64,000 nucleotides of DNA from Mycobacterium bourgelatii (GTDB taxonomy: Bacteria > Actinomycetota > Actinomycetes > Mycobacteriales > Mycobacteriaceae): the NCBI RefSeq assembly GCF_010723575.1, contig NZ_BLKZ01000001.1, positions 372,001 to 436,000 of the forward strand. The letters run 5' to 3'. Position 1 is the stretch's first letter, and each line of letters opens with the position of its first letter. The notes below the pieces were generated by a model. The model searched no databases. It saw only the letters and a program-made list of their open reading frames with translations, and had not been told where the DNA came from. Below are positions 62,236 through 64,000 of the stretch, one piece after another. The translations under genes were made by a program, and so were the position numbers.

Positions 62236-62268
62236 CTAGGCCTTCGCTAGGCCTTCGCTAGGCCTTCT
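62236..62268. repeat. 11-bp tandem repeat at the acyltransferase stop
   Basis: CTAGGCCTTCG occurs twice in succession (62236-62246 and 62247-62257) with a third copy CTAGGCCTTCT (62258-62268). The third copy includes the stop codon (62258-62260) and codes the last residues QKA of the minus-strand acyltransferase. Confidence 0.85.
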
Positions 62269-64000
62269 GTAAGGCACGGTCGACCAGTGCGCCGATGGCG
62301 GGTGCCAGCAGCCGGGAGTATCCCGTCGTCACGTGGTTGTCGTCGCGGAACACCAGCGAGTTACCGACGATCACCGGGCAGCGCTCCGGGGTGCAGAACA
62401 GGTCGGTCAGGTCCGCATACTGCCCCCCGCCGGCCTCCGTCGCCGCCCGCTCCGCGGCAATCCCGTCGCCATTGACGGCGACCGACCGAGACGGTGCGCA
62501 GGCGCCGGCATCGTCCAGGTGCGCCGACAGGCAGGTCGGCACCGACGACTGCGGATCCGGGACGGGCCCCAGCACCAGCACCGTCGAACCCATCCCGCGC
62601 AGCAGTGAAACGGCACTGGTCAGCGCGGCGATCCAGGCGGGGTCGTAGGAGGCGAAGCTGAAGTCTGCTTGGTAACGCCGGCTCATGCTCAGGATCACCA
62701 ACCGTGGCCGCTCGGCCTCCAGCCGAGCCACGATCTGCCCGCGCCACTGTTCGCACTCGGTGTACTTACGCCCCAGGTAGGGGCTGACGATGGGGAGATC
62801 GAGCAGGGGGCAGGTCACTTTTGCCATCGTCTCCAGCCGCCAGTGGCGCTGCTCGGCGACCTGTTGCATGGCCGGGTCCCACATGGCCGCGTGTGAGTCG
62901 CCGATCAGGGCCACGGTCGTCGACGCGTTGCCCGCGTCCCCGGGCACGGAAGCGCATTCGCTCTGGCCGACGTCACGCCAGGACCGCAGGCAGCCGTTGA
63001 CGAACACCGGAGCCTTGTCACCCGGCGCGCTGGCCAGCGGCGGGTTCAGATTGGACGGGACGGCGCGCAGCGTCGCGGCCGCCGCGAGCGCGGCCCGCAC
63101 CTGCGCGAAGGCTTGGCGCACCGCGGCTTCCTGGGGGCTGACGGCTTCCGTGTCGGGCGTTGGTGGCAGCGGGATGATCCTGGCCTCCGGCGCGGCGGCG
63201 CCATGTCCTACCGGGGCGGGCACTGCCGTCAGCAACACCGCGCATGCGCATGCGGCAACGCCCGTGACGGCGCCCGCCATGGCCAGGCTGGCCCTGGCTG
63301 ACTGCCGCAGGGCGGCGGCGAACCGACCCGGGTTCTCCACGACATACATGGTGATCACCGCGAGTCCCGCGGACACCGTCGTCGCGGCCAACCGTCCCGG
63401 CAGACCGTCGGGGTCGCCGATGAGCGGTGGCATCAGCAGCAGCACCGGCCAGTGCCAGAGGTACCACGAATAGGACACCCGCCCGATCGCGCGCATCACC
63501 GGCTGGCACAGCACCCGCCCCACCCCCAGGCTGCCGGTGACCGACCCGCCGCCGATCACCAGGGCCGTGCCGAGCACGGGCAGCAGCGCCGACGTACCCG
63601 GATACGGCGTGTGGGGTCCCAGTTGAGTGCAGGTCAGCAGGATCAGCGCCAGGCCGCCCCACCCCACGATCGTCGCGGGCAGGAGCGGCAATCGGCGCCA
63701 TTGGCGGATCGAGACGGCCACCAGGCCGCCGACGGCCAGTTCCCAGGCTCGGGTGGGTAGCGAGAAGAACGCCCAGGATGGCGACGTGCGGGTCCACACC
63801 ATGGCGGCACCCAGCGACGCGGCCGTCACGATCGACAGCAGGACGGCGTAAGGGGCAGCCCTTCCGGAATCCCTGCCGGCGCGTCGCACCAGCCATGCGG
63901 TGCCGATGATCAGCGCCGGCCACAACAGATAGAACTGCTCCTCCACGCCCAGCGACCAGTAGTGCTGGAACGGGGACGGCGGGAGATCGGAGACCATGTA
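62258..64000 (-). CDS. OafA/YrhL-type acyltransferase with C-terminal SGNH domain (partial at the window edge)
   Basis: At least 580 residues visible; the reading frame is open to the last base, so the N-terminal 150 or so residues lie outside the window. The visible part starts with WSLGVEEQFYLLWPALIIG (family signature), continues with seven or so membrane helices to about residue 255 of the visible part, and ends in an extracytoplasmic SGNH domain with VALIGDSHAAMWD and the Asp/His pair of DDNHVTTG. These proteins O-acetylate or O-acylate envelope glycans or lipids. No M. tuberculosis gene is recalled at this position, so it is part of the local difference after Rv0518. Confidence 0.87.
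   Translation of the reverse strand, partial: YMVSDLPPSPFQHYWSLGVEEQFYLLWPALIIGTAWLVRRAGRDSGRAAPYAVLLSIVTAASLGAAMVWTRTSPSWAFFSLPTRAWELAVGGLVAVSIRQWRRLPLLPATIVGWGGLALILLTCTQLGPHTPYPGTSALLPVLGTALVIGGGSVTGSLGVGRVLCQPVMRAIGRVSYSWYLWHWPVLLLMPPLIGDPDGLPGRLAATTVSAGLAVITMYVVENPGRFAAALRQSARASLAMAGAVTGVAACACAVLLTAVPAPVGHGAAAPEARIIPLPPTPDTEAVSPQEAAVRQAFAQVRAALAAAATLRAVPSNLNPPLASAPGDKAPVFVNGCLRSWRDVGQSECASVPGDAGNASTTVALIGDSHAAMWDPAMQQVAEQRHWRLETMAKVTCPLLDLPIVSPYLGRKYTECEQWRGQIVARLEAERPRLVILSMSRRYQADFSFASYDPAWIAALTSAVSLLRGMGSTVLVLGPVPDPQSSVPTCLSAHLDDAGACAPSRSVAVNGDGIAAERAATEAGGGQYADLTDLFCTPERCPVIVGNSLVFRDDNHVTTGYSRLLAPAIGALVDRALQKA

Overview
The window is chromosomal DNA of a high-GC actinobacterium, and gene content and order place it in the genus Mycobacterium. 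Almost every gene has a counterpart, in the same order and orientation, in the M. tuberculosis segment running from Rv0455c to Rv0518 (names and order recalled, not searched). Mycobacterial hallmarks include hbhA, ramB-icl, pcaA, a cmaA2-like cyclopropane synthase, mshA, senX3-regX3 and the hemACDB cluster. Gene losses, extra genes and two insertion sequences relative to M. tuberculosis point to a non-tuberculous species; the species cannot be named from the sequence alone.

Layout. 1-8.9 kb: a secreted siderophore-export factor (cut by the left edge), echA2, a DedA-family protein, a 95-bp minisatellite, a prolyl oligopeptidase, an aldehyde dehydrogenase with its DUF779 partner, two small membrane proteins, lpdC. 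8.9-15.3 kb: carbon metabolism and mycolate modification (ramB, acyl-ACP thioesterase, icl with RamB-like boxes, fadB2, pcaA). 15.4-27.5 kb: a UbiA-type prenyltransferase, TetR and XRE regulators, hbhA with a long structured leader, deoC, a nitrilase-like hydrolase, murB, an L,D-transpeptidase lipoprotein and an SDR. 27.6-33.9 kb: ROK regulator, mshA, gpm1, and senX3-regX3 joined by a 17-codon mini-ORF that overlaps both genes by ATGA.

33.9-40.8 kb is the most altered part. A four-gene unit on the minus strand (Rv0493c-like, Rv0492A-like, GMC oxidoreductase, hypothetical) is split by a decayed IS110/IS900-type element inserted exactly at a translation start, with a GntR/FadR regulator upstream. 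40.9-48.6 kb: ppx, a sugar-phosphate isomerase-like protein, thioesterase, proC, a BldC-like DNA-binding protein, the 33-residue ribosomal protein bS22, an atypical SDR called galE2 and a PlsC acyltransferase. 48.6-57.9 kb: cmaA2-like, a hydratase-like protein, serB1, a glutaredoxin-like protein, hemA-hemC-hemD-hemB, two membrane proteins and a STAS anti-anti-sigma-like protein. 58-64 kb: an acyltransferase, a secreted SGNH hydrolase, a 38-residue membrane peptide, an IS1380-type element with one frameshift, and an OafA-type acyltransferase running off the right edge.

Functionally the window is mostly housekeeping and envelope metabolism: glyoxylate and fatty-acid use (RamB/Icl/FadB2), mycolate cyclopropanation, peptidoglycan (MurB, Ldt), mycothiol (MshA), phosphate signalling (SenX3/RegX3) and tetrapyrrole synthesis. 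No complete novel defence or biosynthetic system was seen. The strongest leads are the IS110 insertion and its possible bridge-RNA region, the double-coupled mini-ORF between senX3 and regX3, the minisatellite, the dispersed long palindromes, and the small membrane peptide.
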